Counted from the first letter of the stretch, positions 52,142 to 61,162 are shown. The stretch: 64,000 bases of DNA from Marinococcus halotolerans DSM 16375 (GCF_000420725.1 NZ_ATVM01000006.1:87598-151597), one strand, 5' to 3'. The notes: generated from the letters alone by a model not told the origin. Translations and numbers: made by a program.

Positions 52142-53599
52142 ATGAATATGCTATCCACCTGGTTTACCGGCAGCAGCCAGTCGGCCTCGCCGTTTCCTTC
52201 CTTTTCTTCTGATGCAGAGATTCCCGCCATACCCTTACCAGATTATACAAAGATGCAGGTCCACTGCAGCGGCCGGGCGCTTCTGGCGCAGGAAATGCCG
52301 CACGATCAAAAAATAATTAAAGCCTACGTGCAGGCAGGAATGCTGCAGGAGGTGCCTGCCATCACGAAGCAGGGCACTCTTTGGCGGTGCCTGCGATGCA
52401 GCAACAAAAACCCCGGTTTGTTCGGTGTCCACGCATGTGCGTGCGGGCGCGAGCGGTGCGTCTACTGCCGGGAATGTCTGGAAATGGGGCGGGTCTCAGC
52501 CTGCACGCCACTCTACTACTGGACCGGCCCCAAAGCTTCCGGAGTGTTTACCGATCCGCTCGTATGGAGCGGCCGGCTGTCTTCCGGACAGGAGCGGGCC
52601 TCCCGTGCCGCTGCCGCGGCCGGCCTGCGGAAGGAGGAGCTCTACATCTGGGCGGTGTGCGGCGCCGGAAAAACCGAAATGATGTTTCAGGCGGTGGCCG
52701 AGGCACTTGCCAGAGGCGAACGGGTGCTGTGGACGACGCCGCGGACGGATGTCGTGCGTGAGCTGTACCCGCGTCTTGCGGAAGTGTTTCCCGGGGTGCC
52801 GGCTGCAGCGTGGTATGCCGCCAGTCCCGAGGCCAGGCCCGAGGCACGCCTTGTGCTCGCAACGGCCCATCAGGCACGCCGGTTTAAGGGCGCCTTTGAT
52901 GTAGTGATAATTGACGAGGTGGACGCGTTTCCGTACGTGTTTGACCCCGGCCTCCAGCAGGCTGTGCGGGAAGCGTGCTCTCCGCATGCGGCGGTAATAT
53001 ATTTAAGCGCGACGCCTGGAGGGAAGGAACAGCAGCGGATGAAGAGCGGGGCGCTCTCGTATGTGCGGGTGCCCCGCCGGTTTCACGGTCATCCGCTTCC
53101 GGTGCCGGAATGCCGGTGGGCCGGGAACTGGAGGCTGCAGCTCTCGCGCGGGCGTCTGCCGCCTGCGCTGCTGCAGTGGTGCCGGTCGCGGGACACTGCC
53201 TATCCGCTGTTTGTGTTCGTCCCGTCGGTAGCGGCTGTTCGCCCGGCGGTGGAAGTGCTCCGGACGGAGGGCTTTCGCTGCGACGGAGTGCACGCGGAGG
53301 ACGAAAAGCGTGAAGAAAAAATTACGGCCTTCCGGGAAGAACAGATCGATATTCTCGTTACAACGACGATTCTGGAGCGGGGCGTCACGGTCCCCAAAGC
53401 AGACGTGGCCGTGCTTGGGGCCGATGATGACATTTTCACCGAGAGCGCCCTCGTGCAGATCGCCGGCAGAGCCGGAAGGAATCCGGAGCGGCCGGAGGGG
53501 GACGTGGTTTTCTTCCACTACGGCCGTACAAAAGCGATGCAGCAGACGGTCCGCCACATCCAAACGATGAACCGGGAGGAGGCAGCGCCCGATGAATGA
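52142..53599 (+). CDS. comFA: Late competence ATPase/helicase ComFA
   Basis: 485 aa. Zinc-binding cysteines at about 83, 86, 99-109 (CLRCSNK, CACGRERCVYC), Walker A VCGAGKTEM (about 172-180), DEVD box (IIDEVDAFPY) and C-terminal helicase motifs (QIAGRAGRNPERPEGD). It drives uptake of transforming DNA at the membrane with the ComEC channel. It overlaps comFC by 8 bp. The comFB gene found here in B. subtilis is absent. Confidence 0.95.
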   Translation: MNMLSTWFTGSSQSASPFPSFSSDAEIPAIPLPDYTKMQVHCSGRALLAQEMPHDQKIIKAYVQAGMLQEVPAITKQGTLWRCLRCSNKNPGLFGVHACACGRERCVYCRECLEMGRVSACTPLYYWTGPKASGVFTDPLVWSGRLSSGQERASRAAAAAGLRKEELYIWAVCGAGKTEMMFQAVAEALARGERVLWTTPRTDVVRELYPRLAEVFPGVPAAAWYAASPEARPEARLVLATAHQARRFKGAFDVVIIDEVDAFPYVFDPGLQQAVREACSPHAAVIYLSATPGGKEQQRMKSGALSYVRVPRRFHGHPLPVPECRWAGNWRLQLSRGRLPPALLQWCRSRDTAYPLFVFVPSVAAVRPAVEVLRTEGFRCDGVHAEDEKREEKITAFREEQIDILVTTTILERGVTVPKADVAVLGADDDIFTESALVQIAGRAGRNPERPEGDVVFFHYGRTKAMQQTVRHIQTMNREEAAPDE

Positions 53600-54305
53600 T
53601 AGTTCTCTTTTATCATTTGCACGCGGATACTGCCTTTCCTGCGGGGAACGCCTGCAGACCTCCTGGACGTACAATAACCTGTTTGCGTGGAGAGCGGCGC
53701 ATCTTTGCGACACGTGCACCGGCCAGCTTCCAACAATTACCGGGCCGGCGTGTCCGGAATGCTCGGCACCGGAACACGTGGAAGTGTGTGCCGACTGCCT
53801 CAGCTGGCGCCGGCGGTCCGAAGACGTCCGGTGGGTGAAAAACGTATCGCTGTTTCACTACGACGACTGGATGCAGGCGTGGACGGCCCGCTGGAAATTC
53901 CGCGGGGACGCAGTAATGGCTGCGGCTTTTTATTACGGTCTCCGCCGGGCGTACAGGCAGCATTTCCGCGGTTTTGTGCCGGTTCCGGTGCCGCTTGCGC
54001 CTTTGCGGATGCAGGAGCGTCGGTTTAATCAGGCAGAGGTGCTTGCTGCCGGTCTCAAAGTGCCTTACGTTTTGGCACTTGAACGCCCGGAGAGGGAGGG
54101 CGGAAAACAAAGCAAGCAGACGAAAAGGGAGCGGCTGCAGACCGTACGCGGATTTACCGTTCCCGCTCCTGAAATCATTTCGGGGCGAAATGTTCTGATC
54201 ATTGACGATATTTACACGACCGGTGCCACGGTCCGCGAATCGGCGCAAGTGCTTGAAGCGGCTGGAGCTGCTTCGACAGCTTCGCTCACATTGATCCGTG
54301 CTTAA
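53592..54305 (+). CDS. comFC: ComF family protein ComFC
   Basis: 237 aa. N-terminal zinc-ribbon cysteines (YCLSCGERL, LCDTCTG, CPEC...CADC) and a C-terminal phosphoribosyltransferase-like domain with the PRPP loop VLIIDDIYTTGAT near residue 203. It is required for transformation and acts with ComFA. The 8-bp overlap with comFA implies coupled translation. Confidence 0.93.
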   Translation: MNDSSLLSFARGYCLSCGERLQTSWTYNNLFAWRAAHLCDTCTGQLPTITGPACPECSAPEHVEVCADCLSWRRRSEDVRWVKNVSLFHYDDWMQAWTARWKFRGDAVMAAAFYYGLRRAYRQHFRGFVPVPVPLAPLRMQERRFNQAEVLAAGLKVPYVLALERPEREGGKQSKQTKRERLQTVRGFTVPAPEIISGRNVLIIDDIYTTGATVRESAQVLEAAGAASTASLTLIRA

Positions 54306-54363
54306 ACTCCGGGCCGGCGGTGCCGATATAATAAGCAACAATGAATCAAAGGAGAAACGAACT

Positions 54364-54768
54364 ATGGGTGAATTAAAAAACTGTCCGTCATGCGGCAATT
54401 TGTTTGTACAGGCGGTAAGGGCTGTCTGTCCGGAATGCCACCGGGCGGAGGAGGAACGGTTCCAGAAGGTATACACGCACGTAAGAAAAAGCAAGCACCG
54501 CCAGTCAACCATTCTCGAGGTCACCGAGGCCACCGGGGTCAGCGAGGAAGACATTTTCCGATACATCCGTGAAGGCCGCCTGAATCTGGCGCAGCTGCCG
54601 AACTTCAGCTATCCGTGCGAGGGCTGCGGCGAACCGATTCGGGAGCGCCGGCTCTGCCGGTCGTGTACCAGCCGTATTTCTTCGGGGCTCGAGGCAGAGG
54701 AGAAGCAGAAGCAGTGGGAGGCCAGACAGATTAAAGACACAAGGGCCACGTACCGGGCGTGGGAATAA
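54364..54768 (+). CDS. yvyF: Flagellar operon protein YvyF
   Basis: 134 aa from the ATG at 54364 with AAAGGAG. Zinc-ribbon N-terminus (NCPSCGNLFV, CPEC), a helical middle with an HTH-like ATGVSEEDIFRYIREGRL, and a second Cys4 (YPCEGCGEPI, LCRSC). Matches the TIGR03826-type protein always found before flgM in Bacillus. Possible regulator; role not established. Confidence 0.9.
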   Translation: MGELKNCPSCGNLFVQAVRAVCPECHRAEEERFQKVYTHVRKSKHRQSTILEVTEATGVSEEDIFRYIREGRLNLAQLPNFSYPCEGCGEPIRERRLCRSCTSRISSGLEAEEKQKQWEARQIKDTRATYRAWE

Positions 54769-54822
54769 GGAATGAGTCAAAAAGCGTATATGTGTGTTAA
54801 AATTTAAGTCTTAAGTACCAAG

Positions 54823-54848
54823 GAAAACACTAGCGGAATGACCGATAT
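54823..54848 (+). promoter_or_regulatory. Sigma-D-like promoter of the flgM operon
   Basis: GAAA (54823-54826), 14-bp spacer and ACCGATAT (54841-54848), close to the TAAA-N15-GCCGATAT consensus; flgM operons are sigma-D dependent in Bacillus. Confidence 0.6.
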
Positions 54849-54901
54849 AAACAGTAACAAAACAGCCGGAGCAGAACGTCCGGATGGGAGGGACCACACA
54901 G

Positions 54902-55168
54902 ATGAAAATTCATTCCGCGCATTCCGCTAATGCCATATACCGCAGCCAGGCCGCCCAGCAGCAGAAGCCGCCGCAGGGCGAGCAGGCGGGGAAAAAGGAT
55001 TCCGTCGAAATTTCAAGCGCAGCCAAGGAGCTGCAGCAGTCGGAAGCGATCGACCCGGCCCGCAGGGAAAAGGTCGAACAGCTGAAAGCCCAGATTGAAA
55101 ACGGCACGTACGAAGTACGGGCGGAGCAGACAGCAAAGAAAATGCAGGACTACTGGAACAATCAGTAA
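54902..55168 (+). CDS. flgM: Anti-sigma-D factor FlgM
   Basis: 88 aa from the ATG at 54902 after GGGAGGG. Short, mostly disordered N-terminus and the conserved helical C-terminus (EKVEQLKAQIENGTYEV) that clamps sigma-D. It holds sigma-D inactive until the hook is finished. First gene of the flgM-flgN-flgK-flgL unit. Confidence 0.93.
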   Translation: MKIHSAHSANAIYRSQAAQQQKPPQGEQAGKKDSVEISSAAKELQQSEAIDPARREKVEQLKAQIENGTYEVRAEQTAKKMQDYWNNQ

Positions 55169-55216
55169 CAGGCCGCCAGCCGGCCTGTTGATACATATAC
55201 CTAAAGGAGCGGTTGC

Positions 55217-55702
55217 ATGAGCGTACAGATAGTAGTAGAGCAGCTTGGCGCCCTGATCGAGGAACACCGGGTACTGCTTGGTATGTCCAAACGAAAGACG
55301 CAGGTGCTGAAAAAAAATGACGCTGGAGCCCTGCAGCAGCTCATCCGCGACGAACGCCGCCAGGTGCAGCGCATTACACGGATCGAGCGGGAGCGCCACC
55401 AGCAGGCCGCAGCGCTTGCAGGGGCCAATCCCGAAAACGCCGTATCCATCGATGCGTTAAAGCCGCTTGCCGATGATAAGGAGAGCGCACGTCTCGAAGC
55501 GCTGCAGTACGAGCTGATTCAGGTGATGACCGCTCTGCAGCACCAGGAGGAGCTGAACCGTGCGATGCTTGAGGACGCCATGAAATACACGCAGGTGATG
55601 CTTGGCGCCATGCAGCCGCAGGAGTCGGCGCAGTACGGCCGGCAGGGCCTGGCCCCGCAGCGCACGAAGCGGGAGTACTCGGTCTTTGATTCACGGGCAT
55701 AA
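55217..55702 (+). CDS. flgN: Flagellar chaperone FlgN (YvyG)
   Basis: 161 aa, all-helical coiled-coil protein with the FlgN start (LIEEHRVLLGMSKRKTQVL). It keeps FlgK and FlgL soluble before export. The following genes are exactly those substrates. Start at 55217 behind AAAGGAGCG. Confidence 0.9.
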   Translation: MSVQIVVEQLGALIEEHRVLLGMSKRKTQVLKKNDAGALQQLIRDERRQVQRITRIERERHQQAAALAGANPENAVSIDALKPLADDKESARLEALQYELIQVMTALQHQEELNRAMLEDAMKYTQVMLGAMQPQESAQYGRQGLAPQRTKREYSVFDSRA

Positions 55703-55735
55703 GCAGCAGGTACATAGAAACGGGGAGGAAAATGC

Positions 55736-57337
55736 ATGAGTTCAACATTCATGGGGCTTGAAACAGCGAAACGGGCACTCACTGCCCAGCAGCACGCGCT
55801 GCAGACGACAGGACATAACATTGCCAATGCCAATACGCCGGGGTTCACGCGGCAGCGGGTCGACCTGCAGCAGAGTGATGCTTTTTCAAAAGCCGGCATG
55901 AACCAGCCGAGCACACCGGGCCAGATGGGCACCGGCGTGGACTCCAACACGGTCGCACGCATCCGGGACCAGTACCTTGACGTGCAGTACCGGGGCGAAA
56001 ACGCGAAACTCGGCTACTGGGAAACGAAAAACGAAAACCTTTCCCGCATGGAGGACCTGATGAACGAGCCGACTGATGAAGGCGTCGCCAATGCGATGGA
56101 TGAATTCTGGAAGTCGCTGCAGGACCTGTCGGCCAATCCGGAGGACTCCGGGGCGCGCTCGGTTGTGCGTCAGCGCGGGGAAGCAATGGTGGACACTTTT
56201 TCCTACATATCCAATTCGCTGCAGGCGAATAAAACCGACCTCGACGCCCAGATTGATAACGAAACCGGGCAGTTTAACTCGCTTCTCAGCCAGATCAGCA
56301 GCGTGAACGAACAGATTGCGGGCGTGGAGCCGCACGGCAAGGTGCCAAACGACCTGTATGACGAACGCGACCGGCTGATTGACGAGCTGTCGTCTATGGC
56401 TACTGTGGAAGTGAAGCGCAACCCGAGCGGCGGGAAGACAAACAGTAACGCGGAAGGCACCGTCGACATTTTCATGACGAGCGATACCGGCGACCGTCTG
56501 CAGAAGCTTGTGGACGGCAACGTTCTTGCCTACCAGGAAGTGAGCGTGGACAAATCCGGCGGCCGTAACGGGCACGTAGAAACGGCAAGCTTTGAGTGGG
56601 CGAACGGCAAAGCGGGCACTAATATTGATAACCCTTCTGACAGTAGCAATGCGTTTATGCAGTCGAGCGGCAGCATGCAGGGCCTGCATGAGGCGTATGG
56701 CTATATGAACGAAGCCTCCGGGGAGGTGGAAGGCCTGTATCTGGATATGCTAGGTAACATTGACACGATGGTCACCACCTTTGCGAATGCGCTGAACGAC
56801 ACCCACCGGGAAGGGTGGACGATGAACGACGTTGAAGCGGGTACCAAGGGCGCCGGCATTGACTTTTTTAGCTTTGATCCGGCGGTGCTTGAAAATAAAG
56901 GAGCAGCGAGTGCGCTGCGCGTGAGCGATGACGTCAAAGCCGATTTAAACAATATCGCTGCAGCATCAGCGTCGGAAAACGGCACCGGCTATGCCGGCAA
57001 CGGATCCAACGCGCTAAACCTGGCGAACGTGAAGGATGCGGCCCTGAACTTCGGGGACGGGAACGAAAACTCGACAAGCGTGCAGCGATTCTACCAGGGC
57101 GTAATCGGCCAGATGGCAGTTGACGCAAGCGAAGCGAACCAGAAAACAAACATCACCCAGTCGCTGACCTCAAGCGCCGATGAGCGCCGCATGTCGGTGA
57201 GCGGAGTAAGCATGGATGAGGAAATGGCCAACATGATTCAGTTCCAGCACGCCTACAATGCGGCGTCCCGGAGCGTAACGACATTTGACGAAATGCTCGA
57301 CCGCATCATTAACAACATGGGTCTGGTCGGCCGTTAA
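55736..57337 (+). CDS. flgK: Hook-filament junction protein FlgK
   Basis: 533 aa. N-terminal rod/hook signature MGLETAKRALTAQQ, then HNIANANTPGFTRQR, and C-terminal flagellar helix (NMIQFQHAYNAASRSVTTFDEMLDRIINNM). Exported by the flagellar type III apparatus to link hook and filament. Normal length. Confidence 0.95.
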   Translation: MSSTFMGLETAKRALTAQQHALQTTGHNIANANTPGFTRQRVDLQQSDAFSKAGMNQPSTPGQMGTGVDSNTVARIRDQYLDVQYRGENAKLGYWETKNENLSRMEDLMNEPTDEGVANAMDEFWKSLQDLSANPEDSGARSVVRQRGEAMVDTFSYISNSLQANKTDLDAQIDNETGQFNSLLSQISSVNEQIAGVEPHGKVPNDLYDERDRLIDELSSMATVEVKRNPSGGKTNSNAEGTVDIFMTSDTGDRLQKLVDGNVLAYQEVSVDKSGGRNGHVETASFEWANGKAGTNIDNPSDSSNAFMQSSGSMQGLHEAYGYMNEASGEVEGLYLDMLGNIDTMVTTFANALNDTHREGWTMNDVEAGTKGAGIDFFSFDPAVLENKGAASALRVSDDVKADLNNIAAASASENGTGYAGNGSNALNLANVKDAALNFGDGNENSTSVQRFYQGVIGQMAVDASEANQKTNITQSLTSSADERRMSVSGVSMDEEMANMIQFQHAYNAASRSVTTFDEMLDRIINNMGLVGR

Positions 57338-57355
57338 GAAAAGGAGGAAAATGAT

Positions 57356-58255
57356 ATGCGAGTCACCCAGCAGATGATGACCCAGCGCTCCACCGGCCAC
57401 ATCAGCCAGAGCTATGATCAGATGATGAACCTGCAGGATCAGCTGTCCACCGGCAAAAAAATCACCCGGGCCTCCCAGGACCCGGTTGTGGCGATGAATG
57501 GAATGCGCTACCGCTCCCAGGTCGGAGAGGTGGAGCAGTTTGAGCGCAACGTCGGCGAAGCGCACAACTGGCTCGACTCCAGCGACGCCGCGCTCGGGGA
57601 AGCGACCCAGGTGATCCAGCGGGTTCGCGAGCTTGTCACGCAGGCATCAAACGATACGTACGAAGGCGAACAGCGCGGCAACATCGCCAAAGAGATCAGT
57701 GAGCTGAAGGAGCAGCTGATCAGCTCCGCTAACTCCAAGGTCGGGGACAAATACATTTTTAACGGCTCCAACACGACCAACCCGCCAATTGATAAAAACG
57801 CCACCGAAAACGGAGTGACAGCGGACAGCTTCACCGGCCACGGCGATGCGGTGGAAATGGAGCTCATGAAGGGCATCAAGATCGATGTCAGCTCTGCGCC
57901 GGGCGAGGTGTTTAACGAGGAGCTGTTTAACGAACTCGAACAGCTGCAGGCGGACCTGGAAAATCCGGACACGACCGGCGAGGACGTGCAGGAATATCTG
58001 GGCACGCTTGACGAACAGATGAACAGCATCGTGAATGAACGGGCCGAACTCGGCGCCCGATCCAACCGGATTGAAATGATTGAAAGCCGGCTCGCCGACC
58101 AAAAAGTCATCTCCAATAAAATTATGTCCAACAATGAAGACGCCGATCTCGAAGAAGTGATTACTAATTTAACGAACCAGCAGACCGTGCATCAGGCGGC
58201 GCTCGCCTCGGCCGGACGGATTATGCAGACGACACTTCTGGACTTTTTAAGGTAA
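57356..58255 (+). CDS. flgL: Hook-filament junction protein FlgL
   Basis: 299 aa flagellin-like protein, normal length. N-terminal coiled part (MNLQDQLSTGKKITRASQDP) and C-terminal part (LTNQQTVHQAALASAGRIMQTTLLDFL). It sits between FlgK and the filament. It follows flgK by 18 bp with AAAGGAGG. Confidence 0.95.
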   Translation: MRVTQQMMTQRSTGHISQSYDQMMNLQDQLSTGKKITRASQDPVVAMNGMRYRSQVGEVEQFERNVGEAHNWLDSSDAALGEATQVIQRVRELVTQASNDTYEGEQRGNIAKEISELKEQLISSANSKVGDKYIFNGSNTTNPPIDKNATENGVTADSFTGHGDAVEMELMKGIKIDVSSAPGEVFNEELFNELEQLQADLENPDTTGEDVQEYLGTLDEQMNSIVNERAELGARSNRIEMIESRLADQKVISNKIMSNNEDADLEEVITNLTNQQTVHQAALASAGRIMQTTLLDFLR

Positions 58256-58369
58256 AAAATTTATAAAATGTGGGAAAATCTGTTTTATTATGAAGAGCGA
58301 TTCAGTATACTGGTCTTTGTGACTGTTTATCTGTTTCGTGTACGTATTCAATTATAAGGGGGCAAAGGT

Positions 58370-58822
58370 GTGGAAATCGAAACGAAGCATTTAGGTGCTG
58401 TCACGATTGAAGAAAGAGATATTACCCGTTTTCCGCAGGGCATTCCGGCGTTTGAAGACGAACGCGACTTCGTGTTTCTTCCGTTTGACGACAGCGGCAG
58501 CCTGTTTATTATGCAGTCGGTACAGCATGCGCATATTGCGTTTATTACCGCCGATCCGTTTGTATTTTTTCCGGACTACGAGCTTGAAGTCCCGGATGCT
58601 GTCACGGAGCAGCTGCATATCGAAAACCCGGAACAGGTACTGGTGTATGTCACACTGACGCTTGCGAACACGCTCGAAGAGAGTACGGCAAACCTGCAGG
58701 CACCGCTGATTATTAACGTCGAACAAAAGCTCGGCAAGCAGTGGCCAATGGCGCAGTCGCCGTATGAAACGAAGCATCTGCTGTTTCAGCGGGCAAAGAA
58801 AGAAGGCACAGGATCATGTTAG
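58370..58822 (+). CDS. fliW: Flagellin-binding assembly factor FliW
   Basis: 150 aa from a GTG at 58370 with GGGGGCAAAGG. FliW fold with [20 protein letters not shown] and [20 protein letters not shown]. It binds flagellin or CsrA and so couples flagellin level to hag translation. Overlaps csrA by 7 bp. Confidence 0.95.
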   Translation: MEIETKHLGAVTIEERDITRFPQGIPAFEDERDFVFLPFDDSGSLFIMQSVQHAHIAFITADPFVFFPDYELEVPDAVTEQLHIENPEQVLVYVTLTLANTLEESTANLQAPLIINVEQKLGKQWPMAQSPYETKHLLFQRAKKEGTGSC

Positions 58823-59043
58823 TACTCACACGAAAGAAAAAGGAATCGATTCGTGTCGGGGATGATATCGCGATCACTGTACTCGGAATTGAAGGGGACC
58901 AGGTGAAGCTGGGTATCGATGCCCCGGAGCATATTGATATACACCGCCAGGAAGTATATGTCTCTATCCAGCAGGAAAACCGGCAGTCGCTCGCAGGAGA
59001 CATTACGCTTTTGCAGAAATTATCGGAAAATATCAAAAAATAA
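58816..59043 (+). CDS. csrA: Carbon storage/translation regulator CsrA
   Basis: 75 aa with the RNA-binding core [20 protein letters not shown] and the [16 protein letters not shown] stretch. It blocks the hag ribosome site and is released by FliW when flagellin is secreted. Two matching sites are visible in the hag leader in this window. Confidence 0.97.
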   Translation: MLVLTRKKKESIRVGDDIAITVLGIEGDQVKLGIDAPEHIDIHRQEVYVSIQQENRQSLAGDITLLQKLSENIKK

Positions 59044-59394
59044 TTAAATGACTATTCATTCACTACGTACAACTAACGAACTAATAAATATACTAAAAAA
59101 TATGTAAATGTATCTAAAAAATGAACAATAAGGAAAAATTATAGTTCTTTATTCATATTTATGATATAATTAATTTACGATAAGTGGAAAATGCCTAGGG
59201 TCATAGGGCTTCTTGTCGGAACTTGTGAAAAAAAGGTAGAATTTGTATACGGTCGTTCGAGTTCAGGGGATTGGTTGTCCTGCTGCAGTTTACAGAGAGA
59301 AATCAACAGACAAAAACGCAGAGGGCATGCTTGGGGAAAGTGTGTTCAACAATAAAAAACATCACTTTCGGTGAGGTCTCAGGAGGAATACATA
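59044..59394. other. Gap between csrA and the DegU-like gene
   Basis: 351 bp, A+T rich at the left, without an open frame. TATAAT at 59165-59170 is a possible -10 with a poor -35. Nothing like a riboswitch was recognised, although a transcript from 59175 would have a leader of over 200 bases. Confidence 0.35.
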
Positions 59395-60099
59395 ATGGCC
59401 AGGACTTACAGTCGCAACATCCCGGGAAGCAGGGTGCCGATTTTATTTATCGACCTGCAGGGATCAGAAGTACTGCCACAGGCAGCAGAATCAATGGGGA
59501 AGCTGGCTGTGCGCACGAATGGGGAAGAGTGGACCACGCTCATGCAGCGCGGTCTGCAGAAAGATACGCTGTATTACACAGCGTGCAGTGATTTGGATGC
59601 GTTTGTGCGTCTTCAGGAAGCAAAACGGGCCGGGTCCGCGTGCAGGATTGGTGTGAACCTGCCGGAGCGGCTCAGGCACCTGGTAGATGAATTCATCTGC
59701 CAGGATGTGACGATGCTTATCGCCGCCGAGCGCGACGAAGACGACTGGCGCAAGCATTTTATGCGCGCCACCCAGTTTCAGACGTACATCGACCCGGTGT
59801 TTCAGCCGCAGGTCGTCGAACGGTACCGCCGCATGAATCAGCTGCAGGAAGAACCACCCGAACAGCAGCTCGAACTCGACGTGCATAAAGCACGCGGCAC
59901 GCTGTCCGAAGCAGAAATCCGGATTTTGGAAAAAATCCTCGAAGGTAAAAGCAACCGCAAAATTGCCGAAGAATGCTTTCTGGCCGTCGCCACCGTGAAC
60001 AACCACGTCAGCCACCTGACGAAAAAGATGCAGGCCAACGACCGCACGCACACCATAAAGCGCGCGATCGAAGAAAACTGGGTCGAGTTTATAACGTAA
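59395..60099 (+). CDS. DegU-like LuxR-family regulator with degenerate receiver domain
   Basis: 234 aa from the ATG at 59395 behind CAGGAGG. The C-terminal HTH (about 168-234) resembles that of DegU in this window (NNHVSHLTKKMQANDRT against [16 protein letters not shown]). The region before it also lines up (YIDPVFQPQVVERYRRM against [17 protein letters not shown]). In the N-terminal domain the DegU phospho-acceptor position is Thr62 (DTLYYT against DVVLMD) and the acidic pair is reduced to one Asp. So it is probably a phosphorylation-independent DegU relative. Target unknown; hag is 1.2 kb downstream. Confidence 0.75.
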   Translation: MARTYSRNIPGSRVPILFIDLQGSEVLPQAAESMGKLAVRTNGEEWTTLMQRGLQKDTLYYTACSDLDAFVRLQEAKRAGSACRIGVNLPERLRHLVDEFICQDVTMLIAAERDEDDWRKHFMRATQFQTYIDPVFQPQVVERYRRMNQLQEEPPEQQLELDVHKARGTLSEAEIRILEKILEGKSNRKIAEECFLAVATVNNHVSHLTKKMQANDRTHTIKRAIEENWVEFIT

Positions 60100-60111
60100 C
60101 AGAAAAGCGGA

Positions 60112-60212
60112 GAGCGTTCGTTCACCACCCGGGACGGCTCGCGGCTTTCGGTCGGCTTGTGACGAAGTCGCAAACGATCCGAAACAGCGAATGGACTCGG
60201 GTGGTAACGCTC
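60112..60212. repeat. Structured inverted-repeat element, about 100 bp
   Basis: Left arm GAGCGTT plus ACCACCCG (60112-60118, 60124-60131) pairs with CGGGTGGT-AACGCTC (60198-60212), leaving a 5-base bulge on the left. The interior has further small stems. It begins 13 bp after the regulator stop. High G+C against A+T-rich flanks. It may be a mobile repeat or a structured RNA. Confidence 0.45.
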
Positions 60213-60329
60213 GGAGCTGGACAGCGTTAGAAGCTTTGCCTTTTTGATGAGATAAGACCGATGAGATTTACCCCTTTTTGTGAACTATCGAACTTATCTG
60301 CTTTAGCAAACTCTAGATTTGAAGCATCA

Positions 60330-60370
60330 AATAATGCCATGCTTTATAATCCAGCACGGCATTATTTTTA
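60330..60370. terminator. Terminator in the 60100-60532 gap
   Basis: AATAATGCC...GC pairs with GC...GGCATTATT followed by TTTAG. Apart from this hairpin, the repeat element at 60112-60212 and the comK terminator, the 433-bp gap holds no gene. Confidence 0.75.
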
Positions 60371-60488
60371 GTATTATTAGCGAACATGCTTACGCAACTT
60401 TGAAATGACTTCTTAGTACTATAGCATCGTAGCTAGACAGCAACGTCGCTGAACTTTTTAAGCATTATACTTTTCTAACCAAGCATAA

Positions 60489-60529
60489 ACAGAGCGGGAG
60501 CCCCTATACTCCCAGCTCTGTTTTTTTGT
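60489..60529. terminator. Terminator of the comK homologue (bidirectional)
   Basis: ACAGAGC-GGGAG pairs with CTCCC-GCTCTGT-like arms, with T's on the plus strand and A's on the other. Confidence 0.75.
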
Positions 60530-60532
60530 TTT

Positions 60533-61000
60533 TTAGGCGGTAAACATGCTCTGGCAGTGGCCCGTACGGAACAACTGCTGCTGGATCATAAAAGTACTCG
60601 CTTTGGTTGGAAGCGACGCTCCGTCTGTAAATTGAATCATAGTTCCATCATCAGAAGTGACAAACTGTCCGGGCTGCACATGATTATAAAAAATCCAGAT
60701 GTTTTCCGGATCGCGCAGTGATGAAATCGGAAAAGCATAAATACCTTCCGACGGATTTACCGGTACCGGCAGCTTCTTGCGGATATGTAAGTAATACTTT
60801 ACCGCTTCGCTTCGTCCTTTAAAAGAAGATCCTCCCCGTAGGCACCCTCTTTTAATAATAGCGGTCGGTGTACATGAAGCCGGAATACGTGCTCCGTCCT
60901 TTTCCCATATAATACTTTTCGCTTCTCCTTCAAAATGTGGCACAATAGCCATCGTTTTTTCATTTACCTCGTACTCATCCAACATCATTATCTTTTTCAT
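60533..61000 (-). CDS. comK: ComK family competence transcription factor
   Basis: 155 aa from the ATG at 61000, preceded by GGAGCGGG. Similar to Bacillus ComK over its core: YEVNEKTMAIVPHF, CLRGGSSFKGRSEAVKYYL, PVPVNPSEGIYAFPISS, then MIQFTDGASLPTKAS and QQQLFRTGHCQS. It is shorter than the 192-residue B. subtilis protein, ending soon after the FRTGH part. ComK activates DNA-uptake genes. It lies divergent from hag and near comF genes. An AAAA-N5-TTTT box lies 100 bp upstream. Confidence 0.82.
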   Translation of the reverse strand: MKKIMMLDEYEVNEKTMAIVPHFEGEAKSIIWEKDGARIPASCTPTAIIKRGCLRGGSSFKGRSEAVKYYLHIRKKLPVPVNPSEGIYAFPISSLRDPENIWIFYNHVQPGQFVTSDDGTMIQFTDGASLPTKASTFMIQQQLFRTGHCQSMFTA

Positions 61001-61101
61001 ATTTCCCGCTCCTATTCCAATATTTTTCACAACTCCCTTGCACGTAAATAAGTATACGAATGCTATGTAAAAATAACTAGTACTTTTTGCATAATATAAC
61101 T

Positions 61102-61114
61102 AAAAGAATATTTT
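61102..61114. promoter_or_regulatory. ComK-box-like motif AAAA-N5-TTTT
   Basis: One exact AAAA-N5-TTTT, with an imperfect second copy in 61069-61087. ComK binds pairs of such boxes, including its own promoter in B. subtilis. A+T richness makes chance occurrence possible. Confidence 0.35.
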
Positions 61115-61135
61115 TAAGAGAATTACAGGAAATAC

Positions 61136-61162
61136 TAAATACATAAACCGAGCAGCCGATAT
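61136..61162 (+). promoter_or_regulatory. Sigma-D promoter of hag
   Basis: TAAA (61136-61139), exactly 15 bp, then GCCGATAT (61155-61162): a perfect match to the Bacillus sigma-D consensus. Confidence 0.92.

Noticed and set aside
60112..60212. T-box riboswitch because of a GGGTGGTAACGC segment
   Set aside because: One base of the core differs, there is no stem I layout, no matching terminator partner and no amino-acid gene downstream.
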